NCBI GenBank assembly: GCA_003279775.1
Contig: QCGW01000003.1
Location: 1-64,000, forward strand
DNA length: 64,000 bases
Reading direction: 5' to 3'
Origin: Pelagibacteraceae bacterium AG-390-A23
Lineage (GTDB): Bacteria; Pseudomonadota; Alphaproteobacteria; Pelagibacterales; Pelagibacteraceae
Part shown: positions 8,854-17,042 of the stretch, piece after piece
Position numbering within the stretch: the first letter of the stretch is position 1
How the letters are laid out: each line of letters begins with the position of its first letter
The notes under the pieces: generated by a model
What the model was told of the DNA's origin: nothing
The model's input: the letters and a program-made list of their open reading frames with translations, nothing else
The model's database searches: none
Program-made: the position numbers and the translations under genes

Positions 8854-9837
8854 TTAATTCTTTAAAAGTTTATGACTGCTACTCATAAAGTAGCTAGTGA
8901 ATTGAGTTAACATACTTACCGCAAACACAGCTAAATAAACTGCCATTAGATAAAGTAAATATAATCCGTTTGAACCTTGCTGCGTAATTTCAAATGAAAT
9001 TACAGGACCATTGATGATACTAGCTTTGCCCCCCATGCCTAAAAATATTACAATCAAACATAATGGAATTCCTAGAATTAATGACCCAATTGCATTAGTC
9101 CATGCTTTTTTACGTTCGCTAAAACCAGTATAAAGCACGTCAACTCTAACATGGCCCTCGTGAATTAATGCATAAGCGCTTGCAAATAAATAAAGGGCTG
9201 CATACCAAAAACGAACAAGATCACCTTGGAATGCTTGTTCATATTGAAAAATAAATCTTGATAATACAATTAAAAATTCACTTCCAACTACTAAAACTGC
9301 TAACCAAATAAATCCTACAGATCTTGTAAAATAACCAATTACAAAAGAAGCTAATATTAAAGGAAAGTGTATATATGTAATTCTAAAAGTGGGTATTACT
9401 AAATTAATCTTAAGTTGTTCGCCAAAAATTGGCTCGACTAGTTTTTCCACAACCATAAATGAGATTAAAAAATCTGCTACTCCAACAATTAATACAGCCC
9501 AGAAAGAAGATCTCACAATATAAGCTGTAATTTTTGTTAAGATCTCAGAGTCAGTCTGTAATGTTTGTTTTATAGATTTCAAAACAAAAAATATAACTCC
9601 TATGAGAGATACAAAATAAAATAGTAATTGAATATATGATAAGTTTATTGCTAGCCCCTCTAAAGGCTTATTTAATTTTTTAAATCCAAATAATTCATGA
9701 TGAGCAAAAAGTTTTTTAACACCTGGCCAATCAAACCAAACTGTTAAAACATTATTGATTAAAAAAACTAATGTTAAGGTTAAAATAGAATAACTAAATA
9801 TTCTTATTAAAATAGATAAGTTATTTTTTGCCACCAT
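8854..9837 (-). CDS. TRAP transporter small permease DctQ (long form)
   Basis: Small membrane subunit of the first TRAP importer. From the chosen ATG (MVAKNN...) it has 327 residues, longer than the usual 160-200. Extra N-terminal helices precede the DctQ core, whose signature is the RFWYAALYLFASAYALIHEGHVRVDV region. An in-frame ATG at 9876 exists but lies inside a terminator hairpin (9866-9889), so the internal ATG at 9837 is preferred. It sits 3 bases upstream of dctM. Expression should be lower than that of dctP because of the hairpin between them. Confidence 0.85.
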   Translation of the reverse strand: MVAKNNLSILIRIFSYSILTLTLVFLINNVLTVWFDWPGVKKLFAHHELFGFKKLNKPLEGLAINLSYIQLLFYFVSLIGVIFFVLKSIKQTLQTDSEILTKITAYIVRSSFWAVLIVGVADFLISFMVVEKLVEPIFGEQLKINLVIPTFRITYIHFPLILASFVIGYFTRSVGFIWLAVLVVGSEFLIVLSRFIFQYEQAFQGDLVRFWYAALYLFASAYALIHEGHVRVDVLYTGFSERKKAWTNAIGSLILGIPLCLIVIFLGMGGKASIINGPVISFEITQQGSNGLYLLYLMAVYLAVFAVSMLTQFTSYFMSSSHKLLKN

Positions 9838-9860
9838 ATTAAAAATCTTTTTATGATATA

Positions 9861-9889
9861 TAAAAAGAGGGCCCATTTAAGGGCCCTCT
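9861..9889 (-). terminator. Rho-independent terminator between dctP and dctQ of TRAP operon 1
   Basis: A GC-rich hairpin: 9-base arms around GAGGGCCC (9867-9874) and GGGCCCTC (9881-9888) with a 6-base loop. On the minus strand it is followed by five T residues. It lies 19 bases after the dctP stop and just before the permease genes. Partial termination here would make the binding protein more abundant than the membrane subunits. Confidence 0.85.
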
Positions 9890-9908
9890 AGTATTAATTA
9901 GAATTTAA

Positions 9909-11033
9909 TTATACTCCTAATGCTCTATTTCTCTGAGCAACATATGGCCCATCAGACAAGTTAGTCCAAGCACCAATTTCCTTACGACCTTTAACAAAGG
10001 CAGCATGTACTTTTTTAGCAAGAGCACTATGTTGTTGAACTTCATCGAAAACCTCAGCAGCACCTTTAGCGAAAGCATCGTAAACTTTATCGTTAAACTT
10101 CTCTAGTTTAACTCCACTTTCGTTAACTAATCTTGCTAGTGCAGCTCCGTTTTTAGCATTGTATTCAGCCATTGTAGTTGTGTCAGCCCAATCACATGCA
10201 GTTTTAATAATTAACTGATCTGATTTTGACAAACTAGTAAACCAAGATTTGTTAACTCCACAAGCTAGTGTAGATCCTGGTTCATGCATTCCTGGATAGT
10301 AATAATACTTAGCAGCTTCCTGGAACTTCATAGCTTCGTCGTTCCAAGGTCCTACCCATTCAGTTGCATCAATTGCACCTGACACAAGGTTTTCATAAAT
10401 TTGTCCACCAGGAAGTGAAATTGGAGAACCACCAAGTTTTCCAAGAACTTGTCCACCTAAACCAGGCATACGCATTTTTAAACCTTTAAAGTCATTAGCT
10501 GATCTAATTTTTTTGTTAAACCAACCACCCATTTGCACTCCAGTGTTACCAGCGGCAAAACTCTGTGTTCCGAAATCATCAGTCAATTCATCCCACAACT
10601 CTTGTCCACCAGCAAATTTTAACCACGCATTCATTTCAGCATATGTGAAACCAAATGGAACGGCAGTAAAATATCCAAATGCAGGGTGTTTTTTAACCCA
10701 GTAGTAATCAGCACCGTGATACATTTGCGAGTTACCTGATGCAACTTCGTCAAATGAGTCAAATGCTTTTACCCTTTCATTAGCAGCATAATAAGTAACT
10801 TGGATTCTTCCGTCACTCATATCGCTTAATCTTTTAGCAAGTCTTTGAGCACCAGTTCCTAAGCCTGGAAAATCTCTAGGCCAAGTAGCTACCATAGAAG
10901 CTTCAACTCTTTCTTTGGCAACAGCTGGAGCAGATAAAGCAACAGCAGCAACACCAGTTGCAGCTGCAGTTTTAAAGAACTTACGTCTTGAAGGTGATCT
11001 AGAAACCTTCAATGATTTTTTTTCTTTAATCAT
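9909..11033 (-). CDS. TRAP transporter substrate-binding protein DctP (Tat-exported)
   Basis: Periplasmic binding protein of 374 residues that delivers a substrate to the DctQM permease downstream. The N terminus carries a twin-arginine signal (SRRKFFKTAAATG, then a hydrophobic stretch ending at APAVAKE). The mature protein matches the FcbT1/DctP type: conserved ATWPRDFPGLG start, MYHGADYYW and the central GLKMRMPGLGG segment that carries the carboxylate-binding arginine in this fold. The substrate is probably an organic acid, unspecified. A strong GAGGAGAT ribosome-binding site precedes the ATG at 11033. A terminator-like hairpin follows the gene. Confidence 0.93.
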   Translation of the reverse strand: MIKEKKSLKVSRSPSRRKFFKTAAATGVAAVALSAPAVAKERVEASMVATWPRDFPGLGTGAQRLAKRLSDMSDGRIQVTYYAANERVKAFDSFDEVASGNSQMYHGADYYWVKKHPAFGYFTAVPFGFTYAEMNAWLKFAGGQELWDELTDDFGTQSFAAGNTGVQMGGWFNKKIRSANDFKGLKMRMPGLGGQVLGKLGGSPISLPGGQIYENLVSGAIDATEWVGPWNDEAMKFQEAAKYYYYPGMHEPGSTLACGVNKSWFTSLSKSDQLIIKTACDWADTTTMAEYNAKNGAALARLVNESGVKLEKFNDKVYDAFAKGAAEVFDEVQQHSALAKKVHAAFVKGRKEIGAWTNLSDGPYVAQRNRALGV

Positions 11034-11160
11034 TAGTATCTCCTCTTCTTTGTTAATTAACTGTATAGAGTAAATTACAATTGTGCGTTTAAGTCTAGAG
11101 TAAAATAACTTTAAAAGATTGTATTACAATCTGGAGTAGTAAATATGATATTAATTAAAA
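11034..11160 (-). promoter_or_regulatory. Control region of TRAP operon 1 with a 17-base palindrome
   Basis: A 127-base gap in front of dctP. It holds a perfect palindrome, AGATTGTATTACAATCT (11116-11132). Its core TTGT-ATT-ACAA matches the general TNGT-N3-ACNA pattern bound by FadR-type GntR regulators, which often control organic-acid transport. A second palindrome, GTTAATTAAC (11052-11061), lies just upstream of the ribosome-binding site. I could not place -35 and -10 boxes with confidence, and no GntR gene is in the window. Confidence 0.45.
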
Positions 11161-11337
11161 TTATTTTTTGTCAAAAAAGGCTTCGTACACCATCATGAAA
11201 ATTGCAATTGCCATCAATATATAAACCGGCAAGACATCAAAAAAACCAATCATTGTTGATCTTGTTAACGTAGTTGCTAAACCAACTAAAAAAGCTGTCG
11301 CAAGTAAAGTTCCTAAAAATGTTGTAAATTTTTGCAT
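11161..11337 (-). CDS. Small hypothetical membrane protein (58 residues)
   Basis: A short open frame beginning MQKFTTFLGTLLATAFLVGL. Two hydrophobic helices (about 6-20 and 33-52) are separated by a polar turn containing TRSTMIGFFDV, and the protein ends in a charged YEAFFDKK tail. The ATG at 11337 directly abuts the amidase stop codon, so it looks like the last gene of the dctPQM-amidase operon. A YggT-, ion-channel- or holin-like role cannot be told from sequence. The coding potential and exact fit into the operon make it a likely real gene. No function assigned. Confidence 0.6.
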   Translation of the reverse strand: MQKFTTFLGTLLATAFLVGLATTLTRSTMIGFFDVLPVYILMAIAIFMMVYEAFFDKK

Positions 11338-12666
11338 TTAATTATTACATTCCTTTTCTAACCAATTAGCAATACCTAAAAATCTATGATCATCGTACTT
11401 AGCACCAGTTAACTGGACTCCTAAAGGCATATTTGCATCACCTTGTAACAATGGGAGTGATATACATGGAGTTCCGAGATAAGACCAAACTTTATTAAAT
11501 TCTGCAGAACCAGTTGTTTTTAAACTTTTGGGAGCAACACCAGGACTAGCAGGTGATAAAACTCCATGATAATCTTCAAATACTTCTTCATAAGACTCAT
11601 AACTTCTTTTCATGAAATCCAGGGCCTCAGCATACTCTTTTGCTGAATGTTTATTGCCTTTAACAATTGCATCTTGCATTGGCTTAGATAATTTTTTTTT
11701 ATACTTTTTATAATATAATCCAAAATTATTTGCTAAATCAGTTTCATACATAATTTGATGATATTTATGAATATCTTTAAAATAAGAAGGGTTATCAAAA
11801 ACCTCAATATTTTTTTTAAAAGACTTTATAAAATATTCAAAAGCTTCTCTGGATTTTTTTTCAATATTTTTCCAATAATCTGTTTTATAAAAAATAAATT
11901 TAGGTTCAAATAAAGGACCTTTTTTTGTTTCCGCAAGCATATTCTCAGCTGAATAATGAACGGTTGCAGAGTCAAAATTATCTTTTTTAATTAAAACTTT
12001 TGAAAGTAATGCAACGTCTTCTACTGATCTTCCAAATACACCTATGTGATCTAATTTTTCTGAAGTTTTAAGTACACCATTTCTTGAGATTAACCCGTAA
12101 GTTGGTTTGTAACCTACAACTCCACAATATGATGCTGGCCTTATAATTGAACCACCTGTTTGTGAACCAATTGATAAAGGTGCCATAAACGAAGCAACAG
12201 CTGCTGCAGATCCGCTTGAAGAACCGCCTGGAGTTCTTGAATGATCATGTGGATTAGTTGTTTTAGGAGGGCCAAGATATGCTAATTCAGCTGTAGCTGT
12301 TTTACCCATTACGATTGCGCCAGCTGCTAATAATAAATCAACTATTTCTGCATTTTGTGAATAAGATTTGCCCTTTCTAATTACAGTTCCACATTCGGTT
12401 GGCATATCAAGAGTTCCAACAATATCTTTCACAGCCACTGGAACACCATGCAATGGACCCAAAGGTTTACCTGACCTTCTATATTCGTCAGCTTCTGCTG
12501 CTTTTTCTAGTAGAAGTTTTTTATCAAAGTGTGCCCAAGCCTTTACATCTTTTTCAAATTTATTAATTCTGTCTATATACTTTTCACATATTTCTACTGA
12601 AGTTAATTGAGCGTCTTTTATTTTCAAAGCAAGCTCTTCAGCTTTAAGAGAGAAAATATCTATCAT
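11338..12666 (-). CDS. Amidase (amidase-signature family)
   Basis: Hydrolyses an amide bond in the cytoplasm. It has 442 residues and the Ser-cisSer-Lys triad of the amidase-signature family: Lys80 (VAVKDIVG), cis-Ser149 (TPGGSSSGSAAAVA) and nucleophile Ser173 (SQTGGSIIRP). It resembles GatA, but there are no gatB/gatC genes beside it. It sits 5 bases after the second TRAP dctM instead, so it more likely acts on the amide imported by that transporter or on an intracellular derivative. The substrate is unknown. Confidence 0.88.
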   Translation of the reverse strand: MIDIFSLKAEELALKIKDAQLTSVEICEKYIDRINKFEKDVKAWAHFDKKLLLEKAAEADEYRRSGKPLGPLHGVPVAVKDIVGTLDMPTECGTVIRKGKSYSQNAEIVDLLLAAGAIVMGKTATAELAYLGPPKTTNPHDHSRTPGGSSSGSAAAVASFMAPLSIGSQTGGSIIRPASYCGVVGYKPTYGLISRNGVLKTSEKLDHIGVFGRSVEDVALLSKVLIKKDNFDSATVHYSAENMLAETKKGPLFEPKFIFYKTDYWKNIEKKSREAFEYFIKSFKKNIEVFDNPSYFKDIHKYHQIMYETDLANNFGLYYKKYKKKLSKPMQDAIVKGNKHSAKEYAEALDFMKRSYESYEEVFEDYHGVLSPASPGVAPKSLKTTGSAEFNKVWSYLGTPCISLPLLQGDANMPLGVQLTGAKYDDHRFLGIANWLEKECNN

Positions 12667-12671
12667 TTCTT

Positions 12672-14033
12672 TTAGTTAGCAAATAATGTTTCTGGTAACC
12701 ATAAAGCAATTGCAGGAAACATATACATTAAAAACATAGCGAAAATCACAATTGCTAAAAATGGCATAATTCCTCTAAAAATATCCATTAATTCAACATT
12801 AGTTTTTTGAACTCCTTTTAAATAATAAGCCGACATTGCCATTGGCGGCGTTAAAAAAGAGGTTTGCAAATTTAAAGCAATTAGCATTGCAAAAAAATAT
12901 GGGTTAACTCCGAAAATTTCTAATAGGGGTAAAAAAATTGGAACAAAAATAATTAAAATTTCAGTCCACTCTAGTGGCCACCCTAAAAGGAAAATTATAA
13001 TTTGTGTAATTACTAGAAATTGCCAAGTTGAAATATTTATAGAAGTAAAAAAATGTTCAAAAACTTCATGTCCACCTAGGTAAGAAAATACTGACGAAAA
13101 AGTCCAGGATCCAATAAATAACCACATAATCATAGCTGTTGTTTTAGCGGTTAAAAAAACAGACTCTTTAAAATTTTGCCATTTAAGGGTTTTATAGAAC
13201 CAAGATAAAATCAATGCTCCAAAGGCTCCTGCTGCTGCGGCCTCTGCTGGTGTTGCTATTCCAGCTAAAATTGTTCCAAGCACTAACATAATTAATCCGA
13301 AGAGAGGTACAAAAGAAACTAATACCTCTTTTAATATCTCTGCACGAGGTGGGATATCTTCTTTTGGAGGTCTAGGTGCTATGGATGGATTCAGCCACGC
13401 TCTTATAACTGCATAGCCAATATACAATCCTGCCAAAAGTAAACCTGGAAAGATAGCGGCCGCAAAAAGTCTTAGAGGTGATAATTGAGCAATAACTGAG
13501 TAAACAATCAACATAATGCTTGGTGGTATTAGAATACCCAAACATCCTCCTGAACATATTATTCCTGATGCAAATTTTTTATCGTAGCCAGCTTTTACCA
13601 TTGCTGGCCAAGCTAATAATCCCATCAACGTCACCACTGCACCAATAATTCCTGTTGCTGTAGAAAACAGAGTACAAGTAATTAATGCAGCAACAGCCAT
13701 TGATGCTGGAAGCCTGTGCGCTGCTAATCTTATGGCAAAAAACAATTTTGCAACAATTCCTGCTCTTTCAACTAAATAACCCATAAACAAAAACAACGGT
13801 ACAGCTGTCAGAACATTATTATCCATAACAGTATAAGTGTTTTGAACAAATAATTGAAAAATTCTATTATCAAAAATGTGTTCCATCATAGTCGCGTCGT
13901 AGTAAGCGTAATATCCAAATGCGATACCCATTGCCATCAATGTAAATGCAATTGGAAAACCTAAAAGAACAGCAAATAGAAATATACCCATCATTAAAAT
14001 TGCAACTTCTGGATTTGAAAGACTAAATAACAT
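12672..14033 (-). CDS. TRAP transporter large permease DctM (operon 2)
   Basis: Large membrane subunit of 453 residues, the normal DctM length, with about 12 hydrophobic segments. Recognisable DctM motifs are PLFLFMGYLVERAG, the GGCLGILIPPSIMLIVY segment and the C-terminal SFLTPPMAMSAYYLKG. The last of these matches SFLTPPFGFALFYLKG in the giant DctM, so the two TRAP systems are related. It overlaps dctQ by 11 bases upstream and is followed after 5 bases by the amidase. Confidence 0.93.
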   Translation of the reverse strand: MLFSLSNPEVAILMMGIFLFAVLLGFPIAFTLMAMGIAFGYYAYYDATMMEHIFDNRIFQLFVQNTYTVMDNNVLTAVPLFLFMGYLVERAGIVAKLFFAIRLAAHRLPASMAVAALITCTLFSTATGIIGAVVTLMGLLAWPAMVKAGYDKKFASGIICSGGCLGILIPPSIMLIVYSVIAQLSPLRLFAAAIFPGLLLAGLYIGYAVIRAWLNPSIAPRPPKEDIPPRAEILKEVLVSFVPLFGLIMLVLGTILAGIATPAEAAAAGAFGALILSWFYKTLKWQNFKESVFLTAKTTAMIMWLFIGSWTFSSVFSYLGGHEVFEHFFTSINISTWQFLVITQIIIFLLGWPLEWTEILIIFVPIFLPLLEIFGVNPYFFAMLIALNLQTSFLTPPMAMSAYYLKGVQKTNVELMDIFRGIMPFLAIVIFAMFLMYMFPAIALWLPETLFAN

Positions 14034-14607
14034 TTGATTTATCTTCCTCTTGTGATGTTCTCATCAGCATTTGTTCTGTTTCTTCGGCAACTACCATTCG
14101 CATAGGCCATTGTCCTGTTTTAATACAGATAATAGATCTAAAAACTTCTGCAATTCCTTGAATAATTAACAATGTACCTGCAGCAGGTATCATAGATTTT
14201 ACCATGTAAATTTGTATTTGAGCTGGACTACTCCAACTTGTCTCTTTTATTTTCCAAGCAATTGCAGCGTATTCATATCCGTAAAAAGCTAAAGCAACGA
14301 CGCCTGGAAAAAAGAAGATAAAATAAAGGACCAAATCTATCCAAGCTTGAGTTCTTTGTTTAAATAATCGATAAATTACATCGCCTCTTACATGGGCTTC
14401 GGTCGCTAAACAATATGCACCCGACATCATTAGTATTGCCCCATACATTTGCATACTAAAATCAAAATTCCATAAAGTTGGCTTATTAAAAACATAAGCC
14501 ATAACAACTTCATAAACTGTTCCACCCATTAAAATCACAATACACCAAGAAAATGCTTTACCCATTGAAGTGCTCAGCGTATCCGCAAATTTAATGAAAG
14601 TTTCCAT
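14023..14607 (-). CDS. TRAP transporter small permease DctQ (operon 2)
   Basis: Small membrane subunit of 194 residues with four predicted helices, the usual DctQ size. The family pattern appears as YGAILMMSGAYCLATEAHVRGDVIY (helix 2 and the following cytoplasmic loop) and WSSPAQIQ near the third helix. The 3' end overlaps dctM by 11 bases. Upstream is a strong terminator separating it from dctP. Confidence 0.9.
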   Translation of the reverse strand: METFIKFADTLSTSMGKAFSWCIVILMGGTVYEVVMAYVFNKPTLWNFDFSMQMYGAILMMSGAYCLATEAHVRGDVIYRLFKQRTQAWIDLVLYFIFFFPGVVALAFYGYEYAAIAWKIKETSWSSPAQIQIYMVKSMIPAAGTLLIIQGIAEVFRSIICIKTGQWPMRMVVAEETEQMLMRTSQEEDKSNVI

Positions 14608-14633
14608 CAGTAAAAAATATAATAAATTAAACT

Positions 14634-14667
14634 AAAAAAAAAAGGGGGTTTTTAAACCCCCTTTTTT
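14634..14667 (-). terminator. Rho-independent terminator between dctP and dctQ of TRAP operon 2
   Basis: An eight-base stem GGGGGTTT (14644-14651) / AAACCCCC (14654-14661), extended by A/T pairs on both flanks. On the minus strand it is followed by ten T residues, so it is the strongest terminator in the window. It lies immediately downstream of dctP and upstream of dctQ/dctM, mirroring the arrangement in TRAP operon 1. Confidence 0.9.
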
Positions 14668-14684
14668 GAATTTACTAAAGTTAA

Positions 14685-15842
14685 TTAGATTTTAACTTTC
14701 TCAATTGGTCCAAACTCATTTTCATAAGCTAATTTGTAGTTCGGTTGATTCATCAACAGATACTTCATAGTTCTCTTAGCGTATGCTTTTTGAGAGTCTA
14801 CCACTTTCTTAAAGAAAGCATCTTTTGCAGCAAACTCACCAATAACTTTATCCCAACCTTTTAATTGCTCTGCAAGGATAGCGTCTGATGTTTGGTAAAC
14901 ATTAACTTTATGCTCGTTCATCAATTTAGCTAAGTCAGTTGAATATCTAACTAATGCTTTAAAGTAGTTATCTGAGTTTGCAGCATAAGCAGCATTCTTC
15001 AAGATAGCTTGATGAGCAGGTGATAAGCTATTTAGTCTCTTTGTATTCACTGGAATTTCAAACATTTCCTGAGATTGGTGGAAACTTCCTAAGTGATAGT
15101 GTTTAGAGACATCCTGCATTCCAAACTGTGAATCTGATGTAGGGTTATTAAACTCTGCAGCATCAATCAAACCAGTTTTCATTGCTGGTTGGATTTCACC
15201 ACCTGGTAATTGTCTTACGACCATTCCCATAGCAGTTAGAACGTTAGTCGCTAAACCAACGGTTCTATACTTCATACCTTTAACATCAGATACTTTTGTT
15301 ACATTCTTTTTAAACCAACCAAATGGTTGAGCTGGCATTGGCATATGGAAGAAACCAGTGTAATTAAATCCAACACTTTTAACTGCTTCTTCGTATAATG
15401 CTCTTCCTCCACCGTACTCCATCCATCCCATAACTTCTTGAGATGACATTCCGTATGATGGTCCAGTTCCGAAAAGAGACGCAGCTGCATTTTTACCATA
15501 CCAATATGCAGTCACCCAGTGACCCATATCAACTACACCTGAACTTACTGCTTGTCCAATTTCTGAAGTTTTAACAACAGCTCCAACTGGTTGAACATCG
15601 ATTTTAAGTTCTCCAGCTGACATGTCGCTAACCATTTTTGCGTAATCTCCCGCCATTTCAAAAAAGATATTAGCGCCTGATGGCCAAGCTGCTTGCATCT
15701 TTAATGTTAGTGGTGCACCAAATGCAACATTTGGCATTGCTACTGCTGTAGCTGCTGCCGCTCCCGTTGCTGCCGCTGCTTTGAAGAACTTTCTTCTTGA
15801 AGGAGTTTTAGAACTCTTCAATGATTTTTTATTTTTAATCAT
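14685..15842 (-). CDS. TRAP transporter substrate-binding protein DctP (operon 2, Tat-exported)
   Basis: Periplasmic binding protein of 385 residues. The Tat signal is PSRRKFFKAAAATG plus a hydrophobic stretch ending near NVAFGAP. The mature start LTLKMQAAWPSGANIFFEMA and the central GMKYRTVGLATNVL segment with the binding arginine mark the FcbT1-type family. Its N-terminal signal is almost identical to that of the other DctP at 9909-11033, which suggests an old duplication. The remainder is quite different, so a distinct ligand is likely. The RBS GAGGAGA lies just before the ATG at 15842. The ligand may be an amide-containing compound, given the amidase in the operon (inference). Confidence 0.93.
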   Translation of the reverse strand: MIKNKKSLKSSKTPSRRKFFKAAAATGAAAATAVAMPNVAFGAPLTLKMQAAWPSGANIFFEMAGDYAKMVSDMSAGELKIDVQPVGAVVKTSEIGQAVSSGVVDMGHWVTAYWYGKNAAASLFGTGPSYGMSSQEVMGWMEYGGGRALYEEAVKSVGFNYTGFFHMPMPAQPFGWFKKNVTKVSDVKGMKYRTVGLATNVLTAMGMVVRQLPGGEIQPAMKTGLIDAAEFNNPTSDSQFGMQDVSKHYHLGSFHQSQEMFEIPVNTKRLNSLSPAHQAILKNAAYAANSDNYFKALVRYSTDLAKLMNEHKVNVYQTSDAILAEQLKGWDKVIGEFAAKDAFFKKVVDSQKAYAKRTMKYLLMNQPNYKLAYENEFGPIEKVKI

Positions 15843-15968
15843 TATATTCTCCTCTAGTTAATTAACCGATTAGAAATAAAACATAGATTTAGATTAGAGT
15901 CTTTCTAAAAAGAAGTACAGATTGTCACAATAAAACCATAGATTGAACTTTTCTATTTTTGGTTGAGT
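15843..15968 (-). promoter_or_regulatory. Control region of TRAP operon 2
   Basis: A 126-base gap between the ABC ATPase gene and dctP. It contains AGATTGTCACAATAA (15919-15933), whose ATTGT-C-ACAAT core resembles the palindrome in front of the other TRAP operon, and the same GTTAATTAAC decamer (15857-15866) close to the ribosome-binding site. A convincing -35/-10 pair is not obvious. The last 30 bases at the right end also belong to the 3' end of the upstream ABC operon. Confidence 0.35.
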
Positions 15969-17042
15969 TTAAATTAATTTATTGTCCTCATACACACAGC
16001 ATTTTTCTGCAGGTATGTGAAGTTTAACATTCTGATTAGGTATTTCGGTTTCTCTTGTAACTTTTGATTTAATTGTAAAATCTCCCATTTTAGCAGTGAT
16101 CAATTTATAGTTTCCTAGGTCCTCAACCTTTTGAACATTAACATCAATTAAGTTCTCATTTTGGTTTTGTGCAATTTTAATAAATTCTGATCTTATTCCT
16201 AATTTAATATTTTTTGTTTTTAAATTAGATAAATTTGTATGGGTTTTAATTAAAGTGTTATTTATTTTTACACTATCATTCGAAGAGATTTCACTTTCAA
16301 ACAAGTTCATGGCTGGAGATCCAATAAAGTATCCAACAAATGTTGTATTAGGTCTTTCAAAAAGTTCTTTAGGGGAACCGGTTTGAACCACCTCTCCTTC
16401 ACTCATTACTATTATATTATCCGCAAAAGTCATCGCTTCGTTTTGATCATGAGTTACATAAACTAATGTTGTTTTATATTGCTCATTAATTTCTTTAAGA
16501 TTTCTTCTCAATCTAAATTTTAAATCTGGATCGATAACAGTTAGAGGCTCATCCATTAAAACAGCAGCTACGTCCTCTCTCACAAGGCCTCTTCCTAAAG
16601 ATATTAATTGCTTTTGATCTGCTGTTAATTTTCTTGCAGGAGAATTTAAAAAAGATTTTAAATTTAAAGTTTCAGCAACTGAATTAACTCTTTCATCAGT
16701 TTTACTTTTAGAAAAATCTCTACATTTAAGTGGAAATGCTAAATTTTCATAAACAGTCATTGTATTATAAATGACTGGAAATTGAAAAACTTGAGCAATA
16801 TTTCTATCTTCCGTTTTTAAATCTGTAACATCTTTATCATCAAACAATATTCTTCCAGCAGAAGGTCTCACTAAGCCAGATACAATATTTAGCATTGTAG
16901 TTTTTCCACATCCCGAAGGACCTAAAATCGCATATCGATTTCCATTTTCCCATGTCATCGAAAAAGGATTTAAAGCATAGACTGGATTTGGATCATTCGG
17001 ATTGTATGAATGAGAAATGTTGCTTAAATCAATTTTAGCCAT
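15969..17042 (-). CDS. ABC transporter ATPase, GlpT-like, with degenerate signature motif
   Basis: One of two nucleotide-binding subunits of the polyol-type importer; 357 residues. Walker A is GPSGCGKTT (about 38-46) and Walker B ends VLMDEPLTVID. The canonical LSGGQ is replaced by LTADQKQL, as I recall for rhizobial GlpT-type glycerol ATPases. The C-terminal third is the TOBE/MOP-type regulatory domain. It overlaps the second ATPase gene by 8 bases. Pairing of one consensus and one degenerate ATPase suggests an asymmetric ATP cycle with one fully active site (inference). Confidence 0.88.
   Translation of the reverse strand: MAKIDLSNISHSYNPNDPNPVYALNPFSMTWENGNRYAILGPSGCGKTTMLNIVSGLVRPSAGRILFDDKDVTDLKTEDRNIAQVFQFPVIYNTMTVYENLAFPLKCRDFSKSKTDERVNSVAETLNLKSFLNSPARKLTADQKQLISLGRGLVREDVAAVLMDEPLTVIDPDLKFRLRRNLKEINEQYKTTLVYVTHDQNEAMTFADNIIVMSEGEVVQTGSPKELFERPNTTFVGYFIGSPAMNLFESEISSNDSVKINNTLIKTHTNLSNLKTKNIKLGIRSEFIKIAQNQNENLIDVNVQKVEDLGNYKLITAKMGDFTIKSKVTRETEIPNQNVKLHIPAEKCCVYEDNKLI

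Noticed and set aside
9838..9876. Upstream ATG for the first dctQ at 9876
   Set aside because: It lies in the loop of a terminator hairpin; the internal ATG at 9837 gives a more natural N terminus.
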